Origin: Puffinus mauretanicus
Lineage: Eukaryota > Chordata > Aves > Procellariiformes > Procellariidae
Direction of reading: 5' to 3'
DNA length: 64,000 nucleotides
NCBI GenBank assembly: GCA_023333565.1
Contig: JAJKFH010002311.1
Location: forward strand, 1-64,000
Shown here: positions 1 to 11,519 of the stretch, one piece after another
Layout: each line of letters begins with the position of its first letter
Numbering within the stretch: the stretch's first letter is position 1
Notes under the pieces: model-generated
Databases searched by the model: none
Seen by the model: only the letters and a program-made list of their open reading frames with translations
What the model was told of the DNA's origin: nothing
Program-made: the position numbers and the translations under genes

Positions 1-424
1 TTTGTCTGCAGGAGCATTGGAAAGGTATTTCCACAGTTTGCCAGAAGTTGCTCAAGACTTTCTGTTAGCAAACAGAAAAGAGAGACTAACAGTGGCAGAA
101 CTGGCATTAGATCACAGAGGAACGTGTAATGGTATCATGAATGGACAGAAATGGCAAATGGACACTGGAAAGAAAGCTCCAAGGACACTTAGCTAGGCAT
201 TATCTTGACAAGATCCTTGATCTTCTCACGTGATTATTCTTTCAGTGACACCAGTATTCCTTTACTTACTACACAGGAGTTCCTCCAAGTTTACATTATT
301 TCAGGTTAGTTTTCTCTGATATCCTTTAAATACTCAAAAGAGAAAATCATATTGAAGTTGATTTTCTGTGTTAACCATGCCCCCAGGGCGCCCATTAAGG
401 ATTGTGTGACGAATTCTGACGTAA

Positions 425-735
425 AAGGAGAGGCTGAGAGCGCCAAGGTCGCTCATCCTGGAGAAAAGAAGGCTCCAGCGGAGTCTTACCAATGTATATA
501 AATACCTGATGGGACGGATTGAACAAAGAGCCAGACTCTTCTTGCTGGTACCCAATGACAGGATGGGAGGCAATGGGCACAAATTGAAATGCAGAAAATT
601 CCATTTAAACATAACCCCCCCCCTTTTTACTGTGAGGGTGGTCAAGCACTGGAACAGGTTGCCCAGAGAGTTTGTGGAGTCACCTTGGAGACACTCGAAA
701 CCTGCCTGGACAAGACCCTGGTTGTGGGTCCCGGG
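425..735 (+). mobile_element. CR1 LINE fragment, plus strand
   Basis: The conceptual translation, with frame breaks, shows the C-terminal end of the CR1 reverse-transcriptase ORF: RTxGNGHKLKxRKFHLN, then [19 protein letters not shown] and a degenerate KTLV tail. The reading frame is disrupted and the 3' end is cut short, since no typical CR1 3' tail follows. It is an inactive 5'- and 3'-truncated copy. Boundaries are approximate. Confidence 0.85.
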
Positions 736-1340
736 GACAACTGTCCTACCAGGAACCCTCAGCAGCAGCACTGGGAAGAGCCCATCATAGCAGCTGCACC
801 CTACACTGGTATGTCAAAAGACCTAGATGGCCTTTGGCTGCCCAGGCTTCGACAATATGCTGCAGCCAAAGCACTCTCGTTTTGATGGTTCTATAGATAG
901 CACTACATCTGGCTGCCTTGTCTGCTCAGCCTGAGTCACACAGCTGTCCTTTAAAACTAGGAACGTCACCATGGCCACAGAACATGGCTGACAGATGTCC
1001 CTGGAGCCACAACAAAATAGGTGATACAACTTGTCATTATCCCTCTTTGAGCAGATGTAGTATTCAGAAGTAATTACTAAGACAGACATGGAGAAGGAAA
1101 ATACACAAGAGCAAACTCAAAGGTGGCTAGAAGATTTCTGAATCTTCTTTGTGTAATTAAGATTTTAATTAAAAAGATGTGGAACAAAGATCTATTCTTT
1201 AAGAGTGAGATCTGCCCACTGAAATGTTTGATAGATTTTTGCCCAGCAAAAGGTTTTCTGCAATTCCCCTGGAGTAGGTTTTTCATACCATGCTACTTAG
1301 ATTAAAAAAAAAGAGGTTTTCTCCTTTGTGTACAAATCTG

Positions 1341-1920
1341 TTTCGTGGTTTAACCCCAGCCAGCAACGCAACACCACATGGCTGCTTGCTCACCCACCCC
1401 CCCACCCCCCCCCACCCCCACCCCCCGTAGGATGGGGGAGAGAATCGGGAGGGCACAAGTAGGAAAATTCACGGGTTGAGATAAAAACAGTTTAATAATG
1501 GAAATACAACAAAGTAGAACAGTGATAATGACAATGATAACAGCAACAATAACAGAATATACAAAGCAGGCCATGCACAATGCAACTGCTCACCAACCAC
1601 TGGCCAACACCCCACCTGTCCCAAACCACAAGAGCCCACTTTTCCTGGACCACACCTCCTAATTATATACTGAGCATGACGTCACATGGTGTGGAACACC
1701 CCGTTGGCCAGCTGGGTCAGCCGCCCTGGCTGTGCTCCCCGCCCAGCTTCCCCTGCACCTGGAGAGCATGGGAGGCCGAAAAGCCCCCAGGTGCAAGCAC
1801 CGCCCAGCAACAACCAAAGCGTCAATGGGCCGTCAACGCTCCTCTCACACCAAACCCAAAACACAGCACCCCCCAGCTACTGGGAAGAAAGCTAACACTG
1901 TCCCAGCCGGAACCAGGATG
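1341..1920 (-). mobile_element. Solo LTR of an avian endogenous retrovirus, minus strand
   Basis: A 580-bp block with the hallmarks of a common avian LTR: GTGGTTTAACCCC at one end, CAGCCGGAACCAGG at the other, a C-rich tract at 1389-1428, and the GTTGAGATAAAAACAG segment. On the minus strand it carries a CRE (TGACGTCA, 1685-1678), a TATA-like box (about 1669-1664) and ATTAAA (1496-1491). It is flanked by the identical 5-bp ATCTG (1336-1340 and 1921-1925), as expected of a target-site duplication. The terminal TG/CA dinucleotides have decayed. No internal retroviral genes are attached. Confidence 0.88.
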
Positions 1921-1925
1921 ATCTG

Positions 1926-4900
1926 CTTGCCAGGTTTTTTTTAAAAATGACAAAGATTAAAAATGTTGACTGGGACAAAATGATCAGGAAGTGGAATCCG
2001 TCTAAGATAGACTAACAAATCACAGTCTCTTGTGGGTGACTGTTATCCACAAAATCTGGAGCCACATATTTTTCATGCTGCTTCTATGACGTATTGAATC
2101 CTTTTGCAGAGTTTACAGAGGTGTCCATATAAGACAGAGAAAAGGAATGATAAAGGTAATAGTTCAGCGAAGCTTTGGGAAAAGTCCAATTACCTGTCGG
2201 TTCCCTTCTGCCCAGGACACAGATGTGAGAGTTGTTACTGTAAGAGGGTAGTCATTCAGGTCTTCGATTTTTCATTTGCTGCTCTGAAAGTAGCTAATTG
2301 CTGATTCTCATAAAAGAACTCAGAGTGTCTCACATGTTCTTCTGCTTCAAATTAGTCTCTTCATGATGAATAAATTGTCAATTGCTTCTGTATTGTTGTG
2401 AGATGCGTACTGTGATGATGATTTAGAACCCATGCCTATTTATGAGCCTGTAAAGCCTTTCAGTGCTACCTAATCCTGCTTTTCAATGGCTGACTGCTCC
2501 CATAAATGCATTTCCCACATGTCTGATATTTATACAACTGGGAAATGATGATCACAAAACTACTAATTAAAATATATAACACATAAGCTATCCATTGTCT
2601 AATTACATTTCTCTCCCAGAAAATTGTGCCTTTCAAGCAAAAAAAAGGTGAAATTCTCATTTACACCAGAAATAATTGTACCTGGAGTAAATCTAAAAAC
2701 CTCATTGAATATACCACTAATTTACACTAGGGTAGCAGAACTGAGTTTAGACTAAACAATCTGACAATTAAATCTTTGTTAAATTTACTTTGCCATTGGA
2801 AGAAATCTTTATGTTATTTCTTGTGGTTATAGATGTATGTTTTACTTTAGCTATTAAAATAATGGATTATATTAATGCGGAGTATCATATTTGCCTTAAT
2901 ATAAAAAAAACCCCACAACAAACCAGCTTTTGTTCCAAAATTCTGTGTACCACACCCAAATTCCTACTAAAGTAGAACAGATTTAAACCTTACTTTGCAT
3001 TTCATTATATGTTTACATTTAACGGTATATATTTGACAATTTTCTATTATCCAGTTCTTCTAAGCAAGTTTATAACCTTATTTTATACCGGTTGTGATGT
3101 TCAAAGTGGTTCGGGTTGGTTAACAATATCTCCTCCAATAAACTGTTTCAGACTGTTTTTCCTGGTTCAACAACTAAACAGTGCAGTACTGTGGTGCCTG
3201 ATTGTGCTCTAGCTCTCCAACTGTAAACATGCTCTGCAGTCCTCAAATATTGCTACTACAGTATGAAAAATGGACTGGACAGGTCCAAGAAGGTATGGCT
3301 GATAAGCCTTTGGGCTAGCTGATGCCTTGCTGTGCTTTCTCGTGGCTGCTGCAACCCGGAATAAATCACGAGACTTTTGAAGCTGTTGCAGGATTTCGTT
3401 GATGCAGAGGAGACAGGAAGACTTAGGATGCTATTGTGCTTCTACATCTTCCTGCAAAGATAGCTCGGTACAGCTCGCTGTAGTTAAGAAGTCACAAAAT
3501 GAATGGCTGAAAGTAAATGCATGAATTTGCATCCTGGACTAGAGTTGCAATGCTGCAACACACCGAATGAAGGCAAATGGCTGTGATAGGGGAATGATCT
3601 CTGAGTATTATTTGTAGGTAGTGCTTTAATTCTCAAAACAGGCAGAAAATTATTCTTGCCTATTGTGAAGTAGGAATGCATTAATTCTGGAGTTGAAAGA
3701 CAAGCCATTTAGCAGGGAAATGGCAGTATCTTAGAGAAAGCAAATGACAAAGACTGGTCAGCGTTAGAACCGTTCCTTGCAGTCATTCCTGATAGAGAGA
3801 ATTAAAAGTGGAAGTTCAGATGATAAAACCTAATTTTGTAACAAGGAGAGGGAGAAAGCAGAGCTAGTGTATGGAGAACTTAGAAAAGCAAGAGGGCAAC
3901 TTTGTGTTGAGACCCGGTAGGATTGAAGCTGCTTAGTTTTTTGTTCACAAAGATGCTACATTCTTTTGTCCAAGACACAAACCCACCCTTAATTCGGAGA
4001 CCATAGTATCTTTGCTAGTATCTTTGCCTGTCAATTTGCTGTTAATTAGAGTTCCAAAGCTCAGAAAACACTTTTACTCACCCATTGTTCATGGTGAGTC
4101 AAGGGAAACATACTAGGAACGTGCTTGTCTTCCTTTTCCACAGATGCTAGGAATCACCCACACTTCGGTTGGTGGCTTTGTTATTTTACCATCTGGATGA
4201 TTTAGATTATTAAAGGTTACATGTATTTTGAAATCTTCCCATACTCTGGATGTTTGACTTCAATATTTGTACGGTAGATCTTTTGGAGCTCTGCAGCTAG
4301 AAAATTATGCTGATTTTTTAGTACACAGAAAAATGTAGCTCTTGACATTCTGGCTGATTTGTCAGACCTTTGCAAACATCCAGGCATTACTACTACCTGT
4401 ATATATAATATTTGGATTACAGCTCTTTGTTTTCAAAGAGATTGGTCATGGGCAAATAACTAGCACCTTGCACCTGAAAATGTAGGTTAATAGGCAAAGC
4501 CACAGAAGTCCATTTGCAGCCACTCAGAGTAAAGCACAGAAGAAATGCAGTAACTGACTTCCCCAGTGAGCACTCTTTTGTTCCAAATACATTTGGAACT
4601 ATTCTGCTTCCCGTTCCTGTTGCTCAACAGGCTGTTAGAGCAGCCAGTGATGCACACAGCGCTGTCCAAAAGCAACAGGGTGCCACTTACACCAATATCG
4701 CGCTCTCTTCTGGATTCTTCTAATACTTGGAGCACTAAGCCATTTGAGTAGTTGCATCTGAGTGCAAGTAAGTGGAAAGCAGCTTCCTTTGCTCTGAAAG
4801 GAGCTTCTGCTCTATCTGCCAAGCAATAGCGTTGAAAGGGGAAAGATGTGTCAGAGAAGGGCTGTATTTCAGAGAAAAGGGACTAAAGTATGAATGTCGA

Positions 4901-5317
4901 CAGGCAGCTTGGGTATTCACTAAACACATCTCCTCTGAACCCATTGCTCTGGAAGCAACACTGGCCCATGTGCATCCTGTAGACTGTACTGTTCTTCACC
5001 TTCTTGGCCAGCCTCAGTTTGATTTGCTTTTACCATGTCCATAAGCAGGATCATGATCCTAACACTTCCTTCCATTATCTTTAGTTTGTTGTCAGAGGAA
5101 CTATGCAGGACCAGGTGTCTCTGTCTTCAGATCTCGTTGCTCCATGTTTTCACCCAACATTACGCACTTGAGCAAAGCTGCTGGGAGCTCCACGCTAGAC
5201 CCAGTGTCTACTTCTCTTCAGTTTCTCAGAAAAATCGATCTCTGAACATTTTATACCGTTCTCTGAGCCACAAAGCTGAACTGACAGTATGTGCTGGGAT
5301 AGCCAGCTTGCTGGGAG
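1926..5317. other. Intergenic, nothing recognised
   Basis: Mixed-composition DNA with only short open frames. Around 2640-2760 there is text resembling very old amniote repeats (short segments such as ATTTACACCAG), too weak to name. Confidence 0.5.
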
Positions 5318-5662
5318 TGTAACCCTGACTCAGTTTGCCTCCTTCTGCATGAAATCACGTTTCTGACAATGACAGGAATGCTAACAGCTCTCCTGCGGCA
5401 GCCAGCAGGGAGTCTTAGGTACCTCTTTCCTCCTTGTCGTGTGGTTTACGTGCGGCTTCATTATCTTCAACACGTCAGTCTCATTCATTTTCACACACAC
5501 AATATCCACCGATGTGCTGAAGGGTTGTTTTTCCTGTGTGTGAAAAACAGTACGGTGGAATATGACCCCAGGTACACACCTTTGCTCTTAAAAGTGATTT
5601 TTGAAGTTATTTCAGACGGTTCTGTTAGACTACACACCAAGTAGTCTCAGGCAATACCGCAT
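5318..5662 (+). repeat. 345-bp direct duplication, left copy
   Basis: Matches 7979-8323 over 345 bases at a constant offset of 2661 with no gap and only two substitutions that I could find, near 5404 and 5407. Both copies keep a 91-codon open frame (5369-5644) with no recognisable product, so the frame may be chance. Sequence on either side of the two copies is unrelated. Confidence 0.95.
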
Positions 5663-6517
5663 GCCTTGCCTTTGAAATCCCATTAAGGTTCCTTAAAATT
5701 GGGCACCCGACAGGCAAGACTCTCAGAATGACCTGTCACTGTGGAAATGTAGGCCTGCAGGTCTGGGGTTATTAATGGGTCTTTCTGGCTTAAGTCTCAC
5801 TCTTCTGAGAGGCTTTTTTCTCAGTCACTGAAAATCTAAGTACAGACATTTCCCTGGGGCTTCGTGAAGGCTCTGGTTTATCTGTGGTGTTCGGTGCATG
5901 CCTCCAAGGGGCATTCTTATTTTGCCATTGTCTCTTATTTTGGTTTTGTATTGCATTCAAATTTATCTGCCCTTTACCTCAATAAAATTCCTTTCTTTGC
6001 TTTAAGGGTAAGTGTTAGCTGGACAGCAAGAGTTTTGTAATTTAAAACATCTCAGCAAGAATTCCTTTGTAAATAGCCTTTAGGAACTCCTTCCTCTCCC
6101 CTCTGGAGCAGGTTATATCAGATGGCACCTTTCCCGGGAGAGGTGGCCGAGGAAGGGGCTGCTGCCTACATCGGCTCTGTCTGCAGCCGAGGAAGGGGTC
6201 TCCGTGTTCTCTGGGCAGCCTCAAAAGCCGTTTCCTTACCCAGAATATGCCGACAGCAGTGCAAATGTCTAATGCCTTCTGGGGGCGATTCCCAAGGGGG
6301 GTCTGGTGCTTGTCCTGGAGGTGTGATGGGTTTTGCCCCCAGCACAGTTCCTGCCTTCCCGTGGCTCCTGGGGCTGCCAACGGAAAGGGTTCCTGGTGCT
6401 CCCCTGCATTGCTGGCAGAGCCCCTAACCTAGAAGTATTTTCTGCAAAAACAGGCTTACCGTTGTCCACAGTAAAAGTTTTTTCGACTCATGCTATAGTG
6501 CCAGGAGACAGATGTTT
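5663..6517. other. Intergenic spacer between the duplicated copies, left part
   Basis: Single-copy sequence as far as I can see. A plus-strand AATAAA occurs near 5980. No gene is recognised. Confidence 0.4.
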
Positions 6518-6525
6518 CCTTAGAG

Positions 6526-6836
6526 CAGTGGTCTCCAAACGTTTTTGATCACACACCCCCATCAGTAAAAAATTTGTAAGCATGCACCCCCAATATCTGT
6601 ATACTTATTTATTTATAAATTGCATAAATGTACTACTGTACTAATAGATTATGCGCATTATAAAACATACACAAAAATAAAAAAGGGTGAGCTAAAGGTG
6701 AAATAAACATTTTTTAAAGATTTATTTTATTTTATTTTATTTTATTTTATTTTATTTTATTTTATTTTTTAACAGTGCAAAAATATTTTCTTCCTGCACC
6801 CCAATGGGTGCACACACCCCACTTTGGAGACCACTG
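6526..6836. mobile_element. Short non-autonomous hAT (Charlie-like) DNA transposon
   Basis: The element is 311 bp with terminal inverted repeats CAGTGGTCTCCAAA at the left and TTTGGAGACCACTG at the right. It is flanked by 8-bp direct repeats CCTTAGAG (6518-6525) and CTTTAGAG (6837-6844), which match at 7 of 8 positions. An 8-bp duplication and CAG...CTG ends are diagnostic of the hAT superfamily. Subterminal ACCCCC/GCACCCC segments are also typical. There is no transposase, so it could only have moved with a helper enzyme. Confidence 0.9.
6718..6768. repeat. (TTTTA)n microsatellite inside the hAT element
   Basis: About ten uninterrupted copies of a TTTTA unit inside the transposon. Length variation between individuals is likely. 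Confidence 0.95.
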
Positions 6837-6844
6837 CTTTAGAG

Positions 6845-7978
6845 CATGCATGGCTTTTGTCTTGTGTAACTCCTCTCACGAATCTTATTATCTGTCTTGG
6901 TAGCTGGCAAGGATCTATTCACAGGCACAGTTTTCAACCAGAATGTCACTTAGCATGGTTGTGTTTCTAAATGTATGAGTCAACATTTTTAGTCTGCTCT
7001 GCAACCCAATATCTGGATAGCTAACCTGATTACAGCTGAGTAGATTTGTTTCAGGGAACAGTTTATTTGTGAAAATAATTTCTTTTTCTGGGGGAAAAGG
7101 GGAAGGAGAGGGAGGGCTCAAACTATCTGAACATTCAATTGAATTTAGCAAATAATGTTCTCTTTTCCTTCCCCTACCCCCAAGGAGTAGAAAAAAAATC
7201 AGAAACAACTTGAAAATATGTTTAGGGTTTTCCAAGTGAAAAAAAAGTTTAATTTTTAAAACTGCCCAAGAGTAAATGAGGGGAAGGTAAAAAGGTTTTA
7301 AAAAAATTCTAACAAAGGGAAATATTTAATCCTTATTCAAGAAGAGTCTCTTGGTGAACTAAAAATGTCTGTAATGTGTTAGGTTTCGCTTTTTGCTGGG
7401 GGAGGGGAGAACACTGAGATGGCTTATGGGATTTTTTGTTTCTTTTTCCTATGAAAACTGCTAAAGCTTTTGCATAAAACCAGCTTAGCTTGAATCTGAA
7501 ATTATCTGAAATGCTTTTTGCATTCTTTGTGAATGGGGGATGACCATAAAGTTCACGAGCCTCAGAAAGGTTTCACCCACCTCCTTCCCCAGGGTTGTCA
7601 GCTCTAGTGACAGGCTTAATTGTCACTTATTTTGTTCTCTCCCCTTGTCATGCCTTGTATCAGCCCACAGACACGGTGTCACGGGCATAATCAGATCCTC
7701 AGCGCTGCATTGCATCACCAGGCAGTGCAGAAGCGATGCCCCTGGCAGCAGGACCATTGCCTGCACCGGTAGGCCTCCTGCAGAACACTTCTGCAAAATC
7801 TGTCCCTTCAGCTTCTGTCCCTGCAGCTGTCCCCGCAGCACACGGCCCCACGTACCCAGCTGCACAGTCTCGTAGTCCAGAGGTCATGGAGAGAGAGAGA
7901 CTTCCAGCAGGTCCCGGAGCTGTGACTGCCAAACACCCGACGCCACCGTCCTGTCACCTCTCAGTGAAACTCCGGGAA
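6845..7978. other. Intergenic spacer between the duplicated copies, right part
   Basis: AT-rich up to 7530, GC-richer after. An open frame at 7736-8305 is largely this spacer fused to the duplicated block. Its product matches nothing known to me. Confidence 0.4.
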
Positions 7979-8323
7979 TGTAACCCTGACTCAGTTTGCC
8001 TCCTTCTGCATGAAATCACGTTTCTGACAATGACAGGAATGCTAACAGCTCTCCTGCGGCAGCCGGCACGGAGTCTTAGGTACCTCTTTCCTCCTTGTCG
8101 TGTGGTTTACGTGCGGCTTCATTATCTTCAACACGTCAGTCTCATTCATTTTCACACACACAATATCCACCGATGTGCTGAAGGGTTGTTTTTCCTGTGT
8201 GTGAAAAACAGTACGGTGGAATATGACCCCAGGTACACACCTTTGCTCTTAAAAGTGATTTTTGAAGTTATTTCAGACGGTTCTGTTAGACTACACACCA
8301 AGTAGTCTCAGGCAATACCGCAT
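7979..8323 (+). repeat. 345-bp direct duplication, right copy
   Basis: Partner of 5318-5662 in the same orientation. Immediately at its right edge the octamer TCAGTTTG (8323-8330) repeats a word found 12 bases inside the copy (7991-7998), a possible microhomology footprint. Although the block starts TG and ends CA, as an LTR would, there is no target-site duplication, no poly(A) signal and no primer-binding site. Confidence 0.95.
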
Positions 8324-11016
8324 CAGTTTGGTATTTATAGGAGGCCTGATGCTAAGCCAAGAGCAGTCTTCCATCACCTCCAGGGCTCCTGTGTTGCTCT
8401 AATACAGTCCTCTTCAGGGTGGAAGGTGAGGTACGGGAGGCTGCACGCCGATTCCCTCGTGCGCCACTACTCGCTTTTTCTGAGTGGTGCAGTGCGTCTG
8501 TGTCATGGCTGATGGGCCTGTGACCACAGCACAACTGGACTCTCTTGGAAGTATCTGACACAGCTCTTCCCAAAGTCGCCTCACTTGTATCTTTCAAGTC
8601 CACAATTTGTCATCTTTCTGTGGACCTGCTCTCCTTTGTACGTGGGGAACGACCCATCTCCTCCTCCTTAAGCTGTCTGAACAGACCCTCAGCACCTGGG
8701 GTAGGTTCAGGACAGCCACAACGCTGTGCAGGGGCTGACCGGAAGGCACCGCTGCCGCCTTCTGCCTCTCCGCTTCCTGCCACTGGCTTGAGGTTGCCCC
8801 TGGGGCTCTGGTTTGGGGTTCAGACCCCCTCGCTGCCTCCTCTTGCCCTGCTCGTGGTTGATGTCCTCCTGTCAGCACTGGCTTCGGAAGGGCCAAGGGC
8901 AGCAACGGCCAGCACGGGACCCAAATGTCCCTGCCACCAGCCTCGCCTCTGCTTTGCCGCCTGGGCCCACAGGCCGCTGCCCAGGCAGCAGTAGGGCTGG
9001 GGGCGAGGGCAGGTGTTTTGGGGACGGCGGTAGTCTTCAGCAGGACTCTGTGCCCCCATCTTCCAGCAGCAGCAACCGCTGTGCCAGTGCTCTCTTTTGT
9101 GCCCCTCCAGCTCCCACCTTTCCCTGCGGCAATGCCGGGCTCTGCCGGCGCCGCCAGCCAGCCTGCAGCCGCCTCTGCCCCGTCCCCAGGGCCGCGGCGT
9201 ACGGCGAGACGTGACCGCCTGCCAGAGCATGGCGCAGGTACAGCTCTAGAGAGTGCCTGCCGCCGCGTCCGAACGAGGAGGGACTCTGCAGAGCAGCGCC
9301 GAATGAAACACCCGTCATTTATTCCAGGGCAGGCTTAGATTACCGCTTTTTTATTAGTCACGATAGTGATATTAATACCTGACGAATCTCCTGTGAAGCA
9401 GGAATACAGGTTGTCTTGGGGGTTTGTAGTAAGCATTACCAATAAAGGTTAACGTTTCTTGGGTGCTTTTGGCCGTGCACCCAGGCATTGATGTGCTGAT
9501 GTCTTCTTTGTGACAGCGACGCGGTGCGTGCGTCTGCTGCGGGGCGCTGCTGCCGCCTCCCCCAGACCCCAGGCGCAACTCCGTACCGATGCGAGGGGAC
9601 AGACTGGATCGATGGTTAAATCGAGAGCTCTGCTGCCGCCTCCTTGACCTGCGGTCGGTCACTTCCAGCACAGCCGAATCGAACATCTTCAGAAAATGTC
9701 CTGGCCTAAGTGAAACTGCTTCTGGAAGGGCCTGGGAGCTCTTACAAAGCCAGCTCCCTCAGCCTTAGCTCGGGTGAGGTGAACACAGAACGGCAGGGGT
9801 GAAGATGAGGAGGGAGAGCAGGAACACCTTAAAAACCTCTGCTTCCAGGTGGAGGTATGGCTGTTCTGAGAGCCACAGCTGTAAGGTTCTGGAAAGCTTA
9901 CAGACCGACGGTAATTTCTCTACGGATGTCGGTTCTGTGCCTTCCAAATGCATTTTAATTCCTAAACAGTTCTGATTTTTTTTTTTCGCCGAAGTTTATC
10001 TGCAGCTCTTAATTTCTTGTCACCTCAGTGTCTTGAACTACTTGTGGCTTTTCCACTCTTCTCTCTTCTGTAACTGTATTACCTGGGAAGATCAGCAGTG
10101 TTGCACCAGCAACCGCGCTGGCTGATAATGATATTCATTAACTATTTGCTATTTGCTTAACCTGCACTGAGGAACTGAGGCTAAAACACTGCCTAGGAAA
10201 ACAAAAGAGAAATTATGTATGTGATGGCACTTGAAGGCTCAATCATAGCACCATATAAGACGATCTGGCCCCGGGTCACTGAGTTCAATGGAGACGAATT
10301 TGGCCTCTGGCCGTAGAGTCTGCGATTTGATGCCAGTGCCTTGACTTTTATGAGCATTTGGAAAGTGCTTGACATTACATGAGTGGAGCACATCATGGGT
10401 GGGAAACATCTCAGTGAGGTAAAGCATCTGGAGCAATGCTGGCACTGCGTGATGAAGAGACGTTTCTCTGCATATAAAGGGCTCTGCTCATTTTGCTAAC
10501 AGCAACAGTATGTAAATGTAATGACCAAGTGATATTTTGAGACAGTAGCTCCTCCAATTACAGCCTGATTGCATTCATCGGGGACCGCTCTGCATTTTAA
10601 CTGAGGAAGTGACAGTCACTTAAACCAGGAAATATTGTTGTACTTGACCTTCAATATTAATCTGGCACACGGAGCTATGGCAATGTTAGCCAAGTGGTGG
10701 ACGGACTCAGAGAGAGCAATTCTCATAATGCAGTGCATCCATATACCCGCCATCATATTAGAATCATTGAATGCAAAATAGCAGAATTTGAGAATATAAA
10801 ATAAGCGAACTGGATAAAGGCTTCTGCCAAATCACATTAGGGGACATATGTGTGAAGGATACAATGCTCCAATTATTTTTCTGATAGTCACATTACTGCT
10901 CCAAATACATTTTTTCCTTCAAAGTAGAAACCAGGGGGTCAGAGAAGAAAACCGTAGTGTCTCCAGTTCATTTTCCAGATGGATTTGGGTCATTTCCAAT
11001 GCGTTGCTTTACCAGG
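8324..11016. other. Intergenic, GC-rich stretch 8.7-9.6 kb
   Basis: Overlapping open frames on both strands between 8545 and 9686 are what GC-rich DNA produces. None resembles a known protein or shows consistent splice sites. 9700-11016 is of ordinary composition with nothing recognised. Confidence 0.45.
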
Positions 11017-11214
11017 TGTCCTGGTTTCAGCTGGGATAGAGTTAAATTTCATCCTAGTGCTGTGTTTTGGATTTAGTATGAGAAGAATGTTGATAACACA
11101 CTGATGTTTTCAGTTGTTGCTAAGTACCCTGCTAGTCAAGGACTCTTCGGAGGCTGGGAGGGAGCGTAGCCGGGACAGCTGGCCCAGCTGGCCAATGGGG
11201 TATTCCATACCATA

Positions 11215-11236
11215 TGACGTCATGCTTAGTATATAT
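11215..11236 (+). promoter_or_regulatory. CRE plus TATA-like box in the LTR
   Basis: A palindromic TGACGTCA, the binding site of CREB/ATF factors, lies eight bases upstream of TATATAT. The same arrangement and spacing occurs in the other LTR at 1685-1664 on the minus strand. Whether either still drives transcription is unknown. Confidence 0.6.
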
Positions 11237-11333
11237 GTAAAGGGCGTGGTCCAGGAAGTAGCGATCGCTACTTCATTATCGGTCAGCGCGGGTGGTGAGC
11301 AATTGCATTGTGCATCACTCATTCTGTATATTC

Positions 11334-11366
11334 TATCATCATCATCATTATTATTATTATTATTAT
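11334..11366. repeat. Trinucleotide repeat (ATC/ATT) within the LTR
   Basis: Several ATC units run into about seven TTA units. This variable region is usual in this LTR family. Confidence 0.9.
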
Positions 11367-11519
11367 CCCTTCCTTTTCTGTTCTATTAAACTGTCTTTAT
11401 CTCAACCCATGAGTTTTTCTCACTTTTACCCTTCCGGTTCTCTCCCTGTCCCACTGTAAGGGGGGGAGTGAGCGAGCGGCTGCGTGGGGTTTGGCTGCCT
11501 GCCGGGTTAAACCACGACA

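Larger units (their letters stand above)
11017..11519 (+). mobile_element. Solo LTR of an avian endogenous retrovirus, plus strand
   Basis: A 503-bp LTR that starts TGTCCTGGTTTCAGCTGGG and ends TTAAACCACGACA, keeping the TG...CA termini. It belongs to the same broad family as 1341-1920 but lies in the opposite orientation. A perfect CRE TGACGTCA (11215-11222) is followed 8 bp later by a TATATAT box (11230-11236), and ATTAAA lies at 11385-11390. A TCA/TTA trinucleotide run (11334-11366) interrupts it. The 5-bp flanks CCAGG and CGGGG agree at three positions only, so the target duplication is weak. There is no internal region. Confidence 0.88.

Noticed and set aside
2..196. 64-codon frame at the left edge as a possible exon of a neighbouring gene
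   Set aside because: The peptide is not recognised and no convincing donor follows before the stop.
2640..2760. Text resembling an old amniote repeat with 'tttacacc' words
   Set aside because: Too short and diverged to assign to a family by eye. A similar weak hint occurs near 10210-10330.
5318..8323. The duplicated block as the two LTRs of a full provirus
   Set aside because: TG...CA ends are present, but flanks show no target-site duplication, no poly(A) signal lies in the block, and the interior has no primer-binding site or retroviral frame and contains a hAT element.
1341..11519. The two avian LTRs as 5' and 3' LTRs of one provirus
   Set aside because: They are in opposite orientation, clearly diverged, and there is no retroviral interior between them.
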